DNA of 64,000 nucleotides, taken from Pseudomonas sp. JAI120 (lineage in GTDB: Bacteria > Pseudomonadota > Gammaproteobacteria > Pseudomonadales > Pseudomonadaceae). The stretch lies in NCBI RefSeq assembly GCF_014207255.1, contig NZ_JACHCZ010000001.1, positions 1,293,378-1,357,377 on the forward strand, in the 5' to 3' direction. Shown here one piece after another: positions 29,126 through 38,621 of this stretch. The stretch's first letter is position 1, and the number at the start of each line of letters is the position of its first letter. Below the pieces are notes generated by a model. The model was given only the letters and a program-made list of their open reading frames with translations, ran no database searches and was not told where the DNA came from. The position numbers and the translations under genes are program-made.

Positions 29126-30136
29126 ATGAGCGAGAAAAATCCCCTGCCGTTTGCCAAAACGCAATCGCGCGCCATGTTGCTGTGGGTAGTGGCGGTGCTG
29201 ATCGGCCTGCCCTTGATATTGCCCTCGGCGACCCTGGCCACCGAGATCCTGATCTTCGCCATGGCGGCCCTGGCCTGCAACCTGTTGCTGGGCTACACCG
29301 GGCTGCTGTCATTCGGCCAAGGCATCTTCTTTGGTGCCGGCGCCTACTGCGCGGCGCTGCTGATGATCCACCTGCAACTGGGTTTGTTCACCGCGTTGCT
29401 CGGCGCTGCCGTCGCCGGTGGTTTCCTGGCCCTGCTGGTGGGCGCCCTGGCGATCCGACGCACCGGCATCTACTTCGTGATGCTCACGTTGGCGTTCAGC
29501 CAGATGGCCTACTTCGTCGCCTACACCTTGAGCGACTGGACCGGCGGCGACAACGGCCTGCTCAGCGTGCCACGCCCCGAGATTCGCCTCGGTGACACCG
29601 TGCTGCTGTCCCTGGCCGACGCCCGTGCGTTCTATGGCTTTGTCGCGGTGCTGTTCCTGTTGATCTTCGTTGGCGCACGCCGGGTGATCGCCTCGCCGTT
29701 CGGCAGCACGCTGATGGCCATCCGCGAAAACGAAACCCGCGCCTCGGCCATCGGCTACGACACGCGGCATTTCAAGATCCTGGTGTTCGTGCTGTCCGGC
29801 GCAGTCACCGGGATTGCCGGGGCGCTGTACGCCATGCTGCTGCACTTTGTACCGCTGTCGAATATCGACCTGGCGATGTCCGAGAACATCCTGATCATGA
29901 CCATTGTCGGCGGCACCGGTTCGCTGTTCGGCTCGTTGCTGGGTGCCGGTTCCATCGTACTGCTGGGGGATTTTCTCTCCGACCTGTGGCCGCGCTGGCT
30001 GATGTTGCTGGGGGTGATTTTGATCCTGGTGGTGATCTTCATGCGCGGCGGTTTGTGGGGCGGCCTGGCCGCGTTGTTCGAGCGCGTGCGCGGCAGTCGC
30101 AAGGCAGACGTCGTCGCCAAGGAGGAAGGGCTATGA
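29126..30136 (+). CDS. Liv-type ABC permease (LivM-like)
   Basis: A 336-residue permease of the LivM family. Hydrophobic segments begin near residue 15, and the family motif LLLGYTGLLSFGQGIFFGAG lies near 50-70. IRENETRASAIGYDTRHFK near 200-218 is the coupling loop to the ATPases. The start at 29126 (ATG, with GAGAG upstream) is preferred over one 15 bases earlier. It overlaps the next ATPase gene by four bases (ATGA). Confidence 0.92.
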   Translation: MSEKNPLPFAKTQSRAMLLWVVAVLIGLPLILPSATLATEILIFAMAALACNLLLGYTGLLSFGQGIFFGAGAYCAALLMIHLQLGLFTALLGAAVAGGFLALLVGALAIRRTGIYFVMLTLAFSQMAYFVAYTLSDWTGGDNGLLSVPRPEIRLGDTVLLSLADARAFYGFVAVLFLLIFVGARRVIASPFGSTLMAIRENETRASAIGYDTRHFKILVFVLSGAVTGIAGALYAMLLHFVPLSNIDLAMSENILIMTIVGGTGSLFGSLLGAGSIVLLGDFLSDLWPRWLMLLGVILILVVIFMRGGLWGGLAALFERVRGSRKADVVAKEEGL

Positions 30137-30882
30137 GCATCCTGCTGGAAACCCAAGACCTGGAACTGGCCTATGGCGCGTTCCGGGCAGTGAACGGCGT
30201 GAACCTCAAGGTCGAAGCCGGCACCATCCACACCATCATCGGTCCCAACGGCGCGGGCAAGACCAGCCTGTTCCACTGCCTGACCGGTGAACGCCAGGCC
30301 ACGGCCGGGGCGATTCATTTCGACGGCAGGAACCTGATGCGCAAGCCGGCCCACGGCCGCGTCGGCCTGGGCATGGCGCGCTCGTTCCAGCTCACCAGCC
30401 TGTTCCAGAACCTCAGCGTGCGCGAGAACCTGCGCCTCGCTGCCCAGGGCCGCGACGGTGCACGTGCGCTGAATTTCTGGCGCCGCGTGGACAGCAAGCG
30501 CGAACATCTGGAGATGGCCGACCAGGTGCTCGAACGCCTGCAACTTACCGCCCGCGCCGAGACGCTGGCCGGCGAGTTGTCCCACGGCCAGCAACGGGTG
30601 CTGGAGGTGGGCATGTCGATCTGCTCCAAGCCGAAACTGTTGATGCTCGACGAGCCCACCTCGGGCATGGGCATCGATGACATCCCGATCATGACCCAAC
30701 TGATCAGCGACCTCGGCCGCGACCACACGGTGCTGTTGATCGAACACAACATGAGCATCGTCATGTCCATCAGCCAACGCATCACGGTGATGAGCCACGG
30801 GCAGATCCTGGTGGAAGGCACGCCGGAGTTCGTGCGTGCCGATGAACGCGTGCGCAGTGCTTATCTTGGGGAGGCCGCCTGA
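30133..30882 (+). CDS. Liv-type ABC ATPase (LivG-like)
   Basis: A 249-residue ATPase. Walker A IGPNGAGKTSLFH near 36-48, signature LSHGQQRVLEVGMSI near 150, Walker B LLMLDEPTSGMG near 170 and the switch histidine in LIEHNM are present. The gene uses the ATGA overlap with the LivM-like gene and overlaps the LivF-like start by one base, so all transporter parts are translated together. Confidence 0.93.
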   Translation: MSILLETQDLELAYGAFRAVNGVNLKVEAGTIHTIIGPNGAGKTSLFHCLTGERQATAGAIHFDGRNLMRKPAHGRVGLGMARSFQLTSLFQNLSVRENLRLAAQGRDGARALNFWRRVDSKREHLEMADQVLERLQLTARAETLAGELSHGQQRVLEVGMSICSKPKLLMLDEPTSGMGIDDIPIMTQLISDLGRDHTVLLIEHNMSIVMSISQRITVMSHGQILVEGTPEFVRADERVRSAYLGEAA

Positions 30883-31577
30883 TGCTGATCGTCGAGAATA
30901 TCCATTCCTACTACGACAAGAGCCACGTGCTTGAAGGCGTGTCGCTGAGCGTCAACCCCGGCGAACTGGTGACCCTGCTCGGGCGCAACGGTGCCGGCAA
31001 GACCACCACCCTGCGCAGCATCCTTGGGATTATTTGTCCGCGCCAAGGGCAGATCCATTTCAACGGCCAGGCACTGGTGGGTCGGAAGATTTTTGAGATC
31101 GCCCGCCAGGGCCTGGCGCTGGTGCCGGAGAATCGCGGGATCTTCCGCCTGCTGAGCGTCGAGGAAAACCTGCGCATCGCCGTCCGCAAGACCAGCCGCT
31201 GGCAGCTCGAAGACGTGTACGGCATGTTCCCGCGCCTCAAGGAGCGGCGCAAGAACGCCGGCCATGCGCTCTCCGGCGGCGAGCAACAGATGCTCGCCAT
31301 CGCCCGCGCCCTGCTCAATGATCCAAAACTGTTGATCCTCGACGAACCCACCGAAGGCCTGGCCCCGGTGATCGTCGACGAGCTGGTGAAGATCCTGCGC
31401 AAGGTCAAGGACGACGGCCTGCCGGTGCTGCTGGTGGAACAGAACCTGATGGTCTGCGACAAGCTCGCCGACCGCCATTACGTCCTCGAACAGGGCCGCG
31501 TGGTCTACGAGGGCAGCGCCGCCGCCTTCCGCGCCGACCCGACGATCAAGAACCGCTACCTGGCGCTGAGCGCCTGA
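30882..31577 (+). CDS. Liv-type ABC ATPase (LivF-like)
   Basis: A 231-residue ATPase with Walker A LGRNGAGKTTTLRS near 33-46, signature LSGGEQQMLAIARAL near 130 and Walker B LLILDEPTEGLAP. It is the second nucleotide-binding subunit of the transporter. The two hydrolase genes follow on the same strand. Confidence 0.93.
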   Translation: MLIVENIHSYYDKSHVLEGVSLSVNPGELVTLLGRNGAGKTTTLRSILGIICPRQGQIHFNGQALVGRKIFEIARQGLALVPENRGIFRLLSVEENLRIAVRKTSRWQLEDVYGMFPRLKERRKNAGHALSGGEQQMLAIARALLNDPKLLILDEPTEGLAPVIVDELVKILRKVKDDGLPVLLVEQNLMVCDKLADRHYVLEQGRVVYEGSAAAFRADPTIKNRYLALSA

Positions 31578-31590
31578 CGGGAGATTGCAG

Positions 31591-32859
31591 ATGAACAGTT
31601 TTGCGCAACCGCTCCAGAGCAACGCCCCGCTGATCAACCGCGACCGCCTGTGGCAATCGCTGATGGACCTGGCGCAACTGGGCGCCACGGTCAAGGGCGG
31701 CGTGTGCCGCCTGGCCCTCACCGACCTGGACCGCCAGGCCCGTGATCTGTTTGTACAGTGGTGCGAGGCAGCCGGGTGCAGCGTCAGTGTCGACGCTATC
31801 GGCAATATTTTCGCCCGTCGCCCTGGGCGCAATCCGGCCCTGCCGCCGGTGATGACCGGCAGCCATATCGACACCCAGCCCACCGGTGGCAAGTTCGATG
31901 GTTGCTACGGCGTGATGGCCGGGCTGGAAGTGATACGGACCCTCAATGACTTGAAGATCGAGACCGAAGCGCCGCTCGAAGTGGTGGTGTGGACCAACGA
32001 AGAAGGCTCGCGTTTCCCGCCGTGCATGATGGGCTCCGGGGTATTTGCCGGTAAGTTCGACTTGCAGGATACCCTCGACAAACGCGACGACCAGGGCCTG
32101 TCGGTGGGCGCTGAATTGCAGCGCATCGGCTATGCCGGTTCGCGCGCGGTGTTGGGCCACCCGGTCGGCGCGTATTTCGAAGCGCATATCGAGCAAGGCC
32201 CGGTGCTGGAAGACCAGGCCACCACCATTGGCGTGGTGATGGGTTGCCTGGGCCAGAAGTGGTTCGACCTGACCCTCACCGGCGTGGAAGCCCACGCCGG
32301 CCCGACGCCCATGCACCTGCGCAAGGACGCCCTGGTCGGCGCCGCCGAGGTGGTCAGCGCGGTCAACCGCATCGCTCATCAGCAACAACCTCACGCCTGC
32401 GGCACCGTCGGCTGCCTGAGCCTGCACCCGGGCTCGCGCAATGTGATTCCCGGCCAGGTGCACATGACCATCGACCTGCGCCACCTGCATGCCGATAAGC
32501 TGCAAGCCATGGTCGATGAAGTGTGCGACGTGATCGAAACCACAGCCGCCCGGCACGGGTTGATCTTCGAACTGACGCCCACCGCCGATTTCCCACCGCT
32601 GGATTTCAACCCGGCCTGCGTCACTGCCGTGCGCGAGGGTGCCCAGGCCTTGGGTTTGAGCCATATGGACATCGTCAGCGGCGCCGGGCATGACGCGATT
32701 TTCGTCGCCGAACTGGGCCCGGCCGGAATGATCTTTGTGCCGTGCGAAGGCGGCATCAGCCACAACGAAATCGAGAACGCCGCGCCGGATGACCTGGCGG
32801 CCGGTTGCGCGGTATTGCTGCGCGCCATGGTCAATGCTGCGCAGGGAGACAGGGCATGA
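31591..32859 (+). CDS. M20-family Zn-dependent N-carbamoyl amidohydrolase (AllC/HyuC-like)
   Basis: A 422-residue hydrolase of the allantoate amidohydrolase/N-carbamoyl-L-amino acid hydrolase group. Metal ligands are recognisable: TGSHIDTQPTGG (H92), KFDGCYGV (D103), TNEEGSRF (E137/E138), and FEAHIEQGP, with the late GAGHDA motif near 362. Such enzymes cut N-carbamoyl groups from amino acids or ureido compounds to give ammonia and carbon dioxide. ATG at 31591 follows GGGAG. It overlaps the amidase gene by four bases. Its exact substrate is not determinable here. Confidence 0.86.
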   Translation: MNSFAQPLQSNAPLINRDRLWQSLMDLAQLGATVKGGVCRLALTDLDRQARDLFVQWCEAAGCSVSVDAIGNIFARRPGRNPALPPVMTGSHIDTQPTGGKFDGCYGVMAGLEVIRTLNDLKIETEAPLEVVVWTNEEGSRFPPCMMGSGVFAGKFDLQDTLDKRDDQGLSVGAELQRIGYAGSRAVLGHPVGAYFEAHIEQGPVLEDQATTIGVVMGCLGQKWFDLTLTGVEAHAGPTPMHLRKDALVGAAEVVSAVNRIAHQQQPHACGTVGCLSLHPGSRNVIPGQVHMTIDLRHLHADKLQAMVDEVCDVIETTAARHGLIFELTPTADFPPLDFNPACVTAVREGAQALGLSHMDIVSGAGHDAIFVAELGPAGMIFVPCEGGISHNEIENAAPDDLAAGCAVLLRAMVNAAQGDRA

Positions 32860-34262
32860 GTGAGATGGGCCAACTGACAGCGGTGCAACTGCTGGAGCAT
32901 TTCCGTAACAAGACCTTATCGCCGGTGGACGTCGCCGAAGATGCGCTGCTGCGTATCGAGCGCTACAACCCGGTGGTCAACGCCTACTGCCATGTGGACC
33001 CCGAGGGTGCGCTGCGCGCCGCGCGGGCGTCGGAGCAACGCTGGTTGAAGGGTGAGCCCTGCGGTGCCCTGGATGGCGTGCCCGCATCGATCAAAGACCT
33101 GACGCTGACGATCGGCATGCCCACCCGCAAGGGCTCACGCACCTCGTCGGCCGAGGGGCCGTGGGACGCCGACGCGCCCTTCCCGGCCTTTATGCGCAAG
33201 GCCGGCGCGGTGCTGCTGGGCAAGACCACCACCCCGGAGTTCGGCTGGAAAGGCGTCACCGACAACCCGCTGTACGGCATCACGCGCAACCCGTGGGACA
33301 CCCGCACCACCGCGGGCGGCTCATCCGGCGGTGCGGGCGCGGCAGCCGCGTTGAACCTGGGTGTGCTGCACCAGGGCAGCGATGCCGGCGGCTCGATCCG
33401 CATCCCCTGCGCGTTTACCGGCACCTTCGGGATCAAGCCGACGTTCGGCTACGTGCCGCAATGGCCGGCCAGTTCGATGACCATCCTCTCGCACCTGGGG
33501 CCGATGACCCGCACCGTGGAAGACAGCGTGTTGATGCTGCAAGCCGTCGCACAACCGGATGCGCGGGATGGCCTGATCGGTGCGCCGAGGACCACCCCAT
33601 GGCTCACGCCGCAGACGGATTTGAAAGGCCTGCGCGTGGCCTACAGCCCAACGTTTGGCTACGTGGATGTCGACCCGCAGGTGGCCAGGGTAGTCGCCCA
33701 GGCAGTCGAAGGCCTGGTGCAGTTGGGTGCCCATGTCGAGCAGATCGACCCTGGTTTCAGCGACCCGCTGGAGGTGTTCAGCACCTTGTGGGCGGCGGGC
33801 GCGGCACGCCTGACCGGATCCATGAGCGACGCGCAGAAACAGCTGCTGGACCCTGGGCTGCTGCGCATTGCCCAGCGTGGCGAGCGGTTGAGCCTGGATG
33901 ACTTCAACGCGGCCCTCGAAGCCCGCGCTGCACTGGTGGCCCGGATGGCAGCGTTCCACGAGCACTACGACGTGCTGGTGTCGCCGATGATGCCGATCAC
34001 CGCGTTCGAGGCCGGGCACAACGTACCGCCCGGTTCCGGGATGCAGGAATGGACCGAGTGGACGCCGTTCACCTACCCCTTCAATCTCACCCAGCAGCCG
34101 GCAGCGTCGGTGCCGTGCGGCTTGGCGGCGAATGGTTTGCCGGTGGGGTTGCATGTGGTGGGCGCGCGGTTTGCCGATGAGCACGTGTTGCGAGTGTGCC
34201 GGGTGTATGCCAAGGCGTTTCCGACCCGGCACTTACAGACACCGATCACCCCAACACCGTAG
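32856..34262 (+). CDS. Amidase-signature family amidase
   Basis: A 468-residue amidase. The Ser-cisSer-Lys triad can be placed at K80 (PASIKDLTLT), S156 (TAGGSSGGAG) and S180 (GSDAGGSIRIP). It hydrolyses a carboxamide to acid and ammonia. It is last in the transporter operon, joined to the carbamoyl hydrolase by an ATGA overlap. Together they suggest uptake of an N-containing compound and its stepwise deamidation; a GatA role is ruled out by context and lack of partners. Confidence 0.88.
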   Translation: MSEMGQLTAVQLLEHFRNKTLSPVDVAEDALLRIERYNPVVNAYCHVDPEGALRAARASEQRWLKGEPCGALDGVPASIKDLTLTIGMPTRKGSRTSSAEGPWDADAPFPAFMRKAGAVLLGKTTTPEFGWKGVTDNPLYGITRNPWDTRTTAGGSSGGAGAAAALNLGVLHQGSDAGGSIRIPCAFTGTFGIKPTFGYVPQWPASSMTILSHLGPMTRTVEDSVLMLQAVAQPDARDGLIGAPRTTPWLTPQTDLKGLRVAYSPTFGYVDVDPQVARVVAQAVEGLVQLGAHVEQIDPGFSDPLEVFSTLWAAGAARLTGSMSDAQKQLLDPGLLRIAQRGERLSLDDFNAALEARAALVARMAAFHEHYDVLVSPMMPITAFEAGHNVPPGSGMQEWTEWTPFTYPFNLTQQPAASVPCGLAANGLPVGLHVVGARFADEHVLRVCRVYAKAFPTRHLQTPITPTP

Positions 34263-34267
34263 ATCCA

Positions 34268-34301
34268 ATTGTGGGGAGGAGCTTGCTCCTTCCCACATTT
34301 T
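34268..34301. repeat. REP palindrome after the amidase gene
   Basis: TTGTGGGGAGGAGC-TT-GCTCCTTCCCACATTT, a variant of the GTGGGAGG REP family, seven bases past the amidase stop. Probably also the operon's transcription end. Confidence 0.7.
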
Positions 34302-34358
34302 CTGACCGCATTCCAATCCCCTGCCTCTACAATGTCCGCATTCATCCCCGGGGGCTTC

Positions 34359-35222
34359 ATGGACATCGAACTGGCACGCACCTTCCTGGAAATTTCCCGC
34401 TGCGGCAGCCTGGCCGCCGCCGCCGAGAAATTGCACGTCACCCAGACCGCCATCACCGCACGCGTCAAAAACCTGGAAAACCAGCTGGGCTGTACGCTGT
34501 TCGTGCGCAACCGCGCTGGTGCGCGCCTGACCGCCGATGGCGAGGCATTTGTGGCGTACGCCAACCAGTTGCTGCAAACCTGGGAAGCCGCGCGCCGCGA
34601 CCTGCCGTTGCCCGACGGCTATCGCAATGTGCTGCATATCGGCGGTGAAGTCAGCCTGTGCAACCCGCTGATGCTCGGTTGGGCCCGGGCCCTGCGCGAA
34701 CAGATTCCCGGGCATGCCCTGCGTACCGAAGTGCGTGAAGGTGAATACCTGCTGCGGCAACTGGAGCTCGGCGTACTCGATGCGGCGCTGGTGTTCCAGC
34801 CGCAGTACTGGCCGGGGTTGCAGGTGGAGCAGGTGCTGGAAGAAAAGCTGATCCTGGTGCAGTTGGTGAGCAAACCGGACCCGTACGTCTACATCGACTG
34901 GGGCCCGGGTTTCCGCCAGCAGCACGACGCCGCCCTGCCCGACAGGGCTCGCGCTGCGGTGAGTTTCAACCTCGGGCCGCTGGCGTTGCAGTACATCCTC
35001 GAACAGGGCGGTGCGGGCTATTTCCGCACACGCGTGGTGCAAAGCTACCTGGACAGCGGCGTGATGCAGCGCGTGCCCAAGGCCCCTGAGTTCAGTTTCC
35101 CGACGTTCCTGGTGTACTCACGGGCGCGGGATTCGGCGGTGTTGCAACAGGCGCTGGGGCTGCTGCGTGAAGTGGTCAAGGCCGAGAGTGACTGGTCGCA
35201 GCGCTGGGACCCGCTGATTTGA
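34359..35222 (+). CDS. LysR-family transcriptional regulator
   Basis: A 287-residue LysR protein. The helix-turn-helix (about 1-60) reads MDIELARTFLEISRCGSLAA and ends in QTAITARVKNLENQLG. The effector domain (about 90-280) is shorter in recognisable motifs. The ATG at 34359 follows GGGGG; an earlier in-frame start in the REP region is not used. It lies between the amidase operon and the LacI gene on the same strand, and its target is not clear from context. Confidence 0.86.
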   Translation: MDIELARTFLEISRCGSLAAAAEKLHVTQTAITARVKNLENQLGCTLFVRNRAGARLTADGEAFVAYANQLLQTWEAARRDLPLPDGYRNVLHIGGEVSLCNPLMLGWARALREQIPGHALRTEVREGEYLLRQLELGVLDAALVFQPQYWPGLQVEQVLEEKLILVQLVSKPDPYVYIDWGPGFRQQHDAALPDRARAAVSFNLGPLALQYILEQGGAGYFRTRVVQSYLDSGVMQRVPKAPEFSFPTFLVYSRARDSAVLQQALGLLREVVKAESDWSQRWDPLI

Positions 35223-35280
35223 ATCACCGTATGTCGCCGCGCATGCTAGCCTGCGGGTGTGTCCTCTCGCAGCCTTACCG

Positions 35281-36285
35281 ATGAACAAGAAAAAGTCCGT
35301 CACCATCAGCGACATCGCCAAACGCGTCGGCATGACCACCATCACCGTGTCCCGGGCGTTGAGCAAACCTGACCTGGTCAAACCGGCCACCCTGGCGCGC
35401 ATTCTCGACGTAGCACGCGAACTCGACTACGTGCCCAACGCCTTCGCCCGCGGGCTCAAGCGCAGTGAAAGCCTGATCATCGGCGTGATCACCGCGTCAG
35501 TGGACAACCCGTTCTACAGCGAGATGATCAAGGCGATTTCCCGCGAGGCCAAACAGCACGGCTACACCATCATGCTGGTGGACACCGATGAGCTGGAGGA
35601 GTTGGAAAGCAAGGCGGTCGATACCCTGCTGGGCTACCGCGTGGCGGGGATCATCCTGTCGCCGGTCTCCGACGAGCCGAGCTACCAACCCGATTACCTG
35701 GAGCGCCTGGGCAACGGCAAGACCCCGGTGGTACTGCTCGATCGCACGATCCACGACAGCCCGTTCAGCCGCGTGGTGCTCGACAACTACCACAGCGGCA
35801 TCCAGGCTGCACATTACCTGCTGCGCCAAACGCCCGATCTCAAGCGCCTGCTGGTACTGACCGGCCCCGAGCATTCGCGCATCACCGTCGAACGCCTCAA
35901 GGGCCTGCGTGAAGTACTGGCCGAACACCCGCAGGTGCAAGTGCAGGTGCAAGCCGGCGACTACACGCTGATGCCCTCTTACCTGCACACCCTCGACTAC
36001 CTCGCCGAACACTCGGCGCCGGATGCGATCATGGGTTTCAACCAGTTGATCACCCTGGGTGCCCTGCGCGCCCTGCGCATGCACAACATCCCCCATGACA
36101 GCCTGACCATCTGCGGCATCGACCGCCTGCCCTTCGCCGATATCTTCGGCGTACCGATTGCGTGCGTGGCCCACGACGCCTCGCTGGCCGGCAGCAGCGC
36201 GGTACGGCTGCTGCTCGACCGCCTGGAAGACCCGCACAAACCACGGGACAAGGCGGTGATCGCCGGCAAGTTGGAGAACGGCTAG
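35281..36285 (+). CDS. LacI-family regulator of the sugar-alcohol operon
   Basis: A 334-residue LacI/GalR protein. Its N-terminal helix-turn-helix reads ISDIAKRVGMTTITVSRALS and is followed by the hinge helix ending at YVPNAFARGLK. The periplasmic-binding-like effector domain spans about 62-330. It is transcribed toward the polyol operon and its stop overlaps the SDR stop by three bases on the opposite strand. The palindromic LacI-type operator at 43227-43246, upstream of the binding-protein gene, is its likely target. Confidence 0.88.
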   Translation: MNKKKSVTISDIAKRVGMTTITVSRALSKPDLVKPATLARILDVARELDYVPNAFARGLKRSESLIIGVITASVDNPFYSEMIKAISREAKQHGYTIMLVDTDELEELESKAVDTLLGYRVAGIILSPVSDEPSYQPDYLERLGNGKTPVVLLDRTIHDSPFSRVVLDNYHSGIQAAHYLLRQTPDLKRLLVLTGPEHSRITVERLKGLREVLAEHPQVQVQVQAGDYTLMPSYLHTLDYLAEHSAPDAIMGFNQLITLGALRALRMHNIPHDSLTICGIDRLPFADIFGVPIACVAHDASLAGSSAVRLLLDRLEDPHKPRDKAVIAGKLENG

Positions 36286-37007
36286 CGGCTGGTGTAGCCA
36301 CCGTCGATCGGCAGACTCACGCCGCTGATCATGCTGGCGGCATCGCTGAGCAGGAACAGCACGGGTAACGCCACTTCCACGGTCTCGGCAAAGCGTCCCA
36401 GGGGGATTGCCGCCAATGCAGGATCACGCCTGGCCGGGTCGGACCAGGCCATGGTGGCCATCGGCGTGAGCGTCACCGTGGGGTTGACGCTGTTCACGCG
36501 AATGCCAAAGCGGCCCCATTCGGCGCACTGCACACGGGTGATCGAATCCAGTGCCGCCTTGGAGGCGCAGTAGCTGAGGTGGTCGTCCAGCGCGACCAAC
36601 GAGGCTTGGCTGGAGATGTTGACAATGCTGCCGGCGATGTTCGCTTCGATCATTTTGGCCGCCACACGACTGGCCACCTGGGCGGCGGCGCGGGCGTTGA
36701 CCTGCATGACCTGATCAAAGGCTTCTGCACTGATGGAGGCGGCGGGCTCCAGGCGCGAGATGCCCGCGCAGTTAACCAGGCCGTGCAACGGCGGCAAGTT
36801 TTGCAGGGCGTTGTCGAGGGCGGTGCTGTCGGCGATGTCCAGGCACAGGGTGTGGCAGCCCAGTTGCGACAGGGAATTGGCGTCGCGGCCGAGGGCAAAA
36901 ACTTCGGCACCGCTGGCGATCAGTTGCCGGGCAATTTCGCGGCCGATGCCACTGCTGGCGCCAGTGACGAGAATGCGTTGGTGGGTGAAGTTGAAGACTG
37001 CGTTCAT
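36282..37007 (-). CDS. SDR polyol/L-xylulose reductase-like (DCXR-type)
   Basis: A 241-residue short-chain dehydrogenase. Cofactor motif VTGASSGIGREIA near 12-24; catalytic residues in IVNISSQAS (Ser) and YCASKAA (Tyr-x-x-x-Lys). The C-terminal NPTVTLTPMATMAWSDP and IPLGRFAETVEVALPVLFLL closely follow mammalian dicarbonyl/L-xylulose reductase, which reduces L-xylulose to xylitol. The last gene of the polyol operon; the likely reaction is oxidation of a tetritol or pentitol. The ATG at 37007 is preferred over a GTG six bases upstream. Confidence 0.82.
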   Translation of the reverse strand: MNAVFNFTHQRILVTGASSGIGREIARQLIASGAEVFALGRDANSLSQLGCHTLCLDIADSTALDNALQNLPPLHGLVNCAGISRLEPAASISAEAFDQVMQVNARAAAQVASRVAAKMIEANIAGSIVNISSQASLVALDDHLSYCASKAALDSITRVQCAEWGRFGIRVNSVNPTVTLTPMATMAWSDPARRDPALAAIPLGRFAETVEVALPVLFLLSDAASMISGVSLPIDGGYTSR

Positions 37008-37037
37008 GATCACTATTCCCTAGGCGATAAAGATCCC

Positions 37038-37071
37038 CTGTGGGAGTGAGCAAGCCCGCTCCCACATTTTT
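37038..37071. repeat. REP palindrome between kinase and SDR genes
   Basis: CTGTGGGAGTGAGCAAGCCCGCTCCCACATTT, an imperfect inverted repeat of the GTGGGAGG family, in the 77 bases between the FGGY kinase stop and the SDR start on the minus strand. It may lower transcription of the SDR gene relative to the rest of the operon. Confidence 0.65.
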
Positions 37072-37084
37072 GGACCGTGTTGAT

Positions 37085-38617
37085 TCAGGTGGCTTGCAGG
37101 TTGTGCATGATCGGTCTCAGGGCCGGGTACAGTTTCAAATACTCGGCGAACACCCGGTCATACGCCTCGACGTTTTCCGCTTTGGGCTCAGCCCGCAACG
37201 CCAGGTGCACCCACCCTTTGTCCATTGCCCCATCACTCACCAACCCCACCGTATGCGCCGCCAACAACGCCGCGCCCAAGGCGGCCTCGACTTCCTGGAC
37301 AATGGTGTACACCGGTAACCGCGTGACGTCCGCGATGATCTGCATCCACAAATCCGAATGGCTTGCGCCCCCTACCACGATCAAGCGCGGGTCCAACGAG
37401 TGCGCGCCACGAGTACCCGCCTCGATGTTATGGCGCAGGGCAAAACTCACCCCCTCCAATACCGCACGGTACAGGTGGATACGGCTGTGATACAGGTTCA
37501 GCCCGACAAAACTGCCGCTGGCGCGGTCGTCCCATACCGGGCTGCGCTCGCCCATCAGGTACGGCAGGAACAACACCCCTTCGCTGCCCGCCGGAATGTT
37601 CATCGCGCTCTGTTCCAGCAGTACCAGGCTGTCCTGGCCGCTGGCCTTGGCCTGTTGTTCCTCGGCCTGGCAGAACTGTTCGCGAAACCAGCTCACCGAC
37701 GCCCCGGCGGTGATCGCGCCGCCGAAGATGTACAGGTCCCGGTGGCCGTTGTAGACATGGGGCATGCTGACCAAGCCGTGGTGCGCATCCACCCGCTGGT
37801 TCAGGTAGCCCCAGCACATACTGGTGCCGATCATCGCCACATGGTTACCCGGCTGCGTGACGCCGGCTGCCAGCGTTGCCATGGCCGCGTCCACGCCACC
37901 GGCAAGCACCGGCATGCCCGCCTGCAAGCCCAGGCGCGTAGCCCAGTCTTCAAGCAAACCACCGACGACTTCACCGCAATACAGCAGTCGCTGCGGCATC
38001 ATCGCCAACGGTATATCCAGCGCCGCAAGCATTGTTTCGGACCACCCCCGCGCCGCCATATCGTAGACCCCGCCGATATTGCCGGCGCTGCTATGGTCCA
38101 CCGCCAGCTCACCCGTGAGGCACCAGTTGATATAGCTGTTGGGCGGCAGCAAGTAGCGGGTTTTCGCCCAGACCGCGGGCTGGTGCTGCTTGAGCCAGAG
38201 CATCTTGGTGAAACCGTAATAACTGTCCACCGAGTTGCCGGTGATCGTGAACAAACGATCCAGGTCGACATGCTCGCGCACCCACGCCACCTGCTCGCCG
38301 GCGCGGCGGTCCATCCAGATCAGGCAGGGGTGCAAGGGCGTCATCTGCCCATCCACTGCGATGCCCGAACCGCCATACAGGCTGCTGATGCACAGCGCCT
38401 GGACCTGGTCTTTGGCCACTCCGGCCTTAACCATGCACTGCGCCACGCAGTTCTCGACCGCATCCAGCCAGACCTGCGGCCATTGCTCGGCCCAGCGCAC
38501 CTTGGGGGTATCCACGCTATACCCCTGGCGGTGCTGGGCAATGATCGTGCCTTGAGCATCCACCAGCAGCGCCTTGGTACTCTGGGTTCCTATGTCCACA
38601 CCCATCACGTAGTTCAT
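37085..38617 (-). CDS. FGGY-family carbohydrate kinase (xylulokinase-like)
   Basis: A 510-residue sugar kinase. The N-terminal FGGY domain starts with GVDIGTQSTKALLVDAQG (phosphate-binding loop). The second domain has the ATP-binding region GASHSDLWMQIIADV near 440 and MIGTSMCWGYL near 260. The closest named relatives are xylulokinases, but in this context the substrate may be an erythrulose or xylulose isomer made by the two dehydrogenases. It is four bases downstream of the dehydrogenase gene on the minus strand. Confidence 0.85.
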   Translation of the reverse strand: MNYVMGVDIGTQSTKALLVDAQGTIIAQHRQGYSVDTPKVRWAEQWPQVWLDAVENCVAQCMVKAGVAKDQVQALCISSLYGGSGIAVDGQMTPLHPCLIWMDRRAGEQVAWVREHVDLDRLFTITGNSVDSYYGFTKMLWLKQHQPAVWAKTRYLLPPNSYINWCLTGELAVDHSSAGNIGGVYDMAARGWSETMLAALDIPLAMMPQRLLYCGEVVGGLLEDWATRLGLQAGMPVLAGGVDAAMATLAAGVTQPGNHVAMIGTSMCWGYLNQRVDAHHGLVSMPHVYNGHRDLYIFGGAITAGASVSWFREQFCQAEEQQAKASGQDSLVLLEQSAMNIPAGSEGVLFLPYLMGERSPVWDDRASGSFVGLNLYHSRIHLYRAVLEGVSFALRHNIEAGTRGAHSLDPRLIVVGGASHSDLWMQIIADVTRLPVYTIVQEVEAALGAALLAAHTVGLVSDGAMDKGWVHLALRAEPKAENVEAYDRVFAEYLKLYPALRPIMHNLQAT

Positions 38618-38621
38618 GCTG

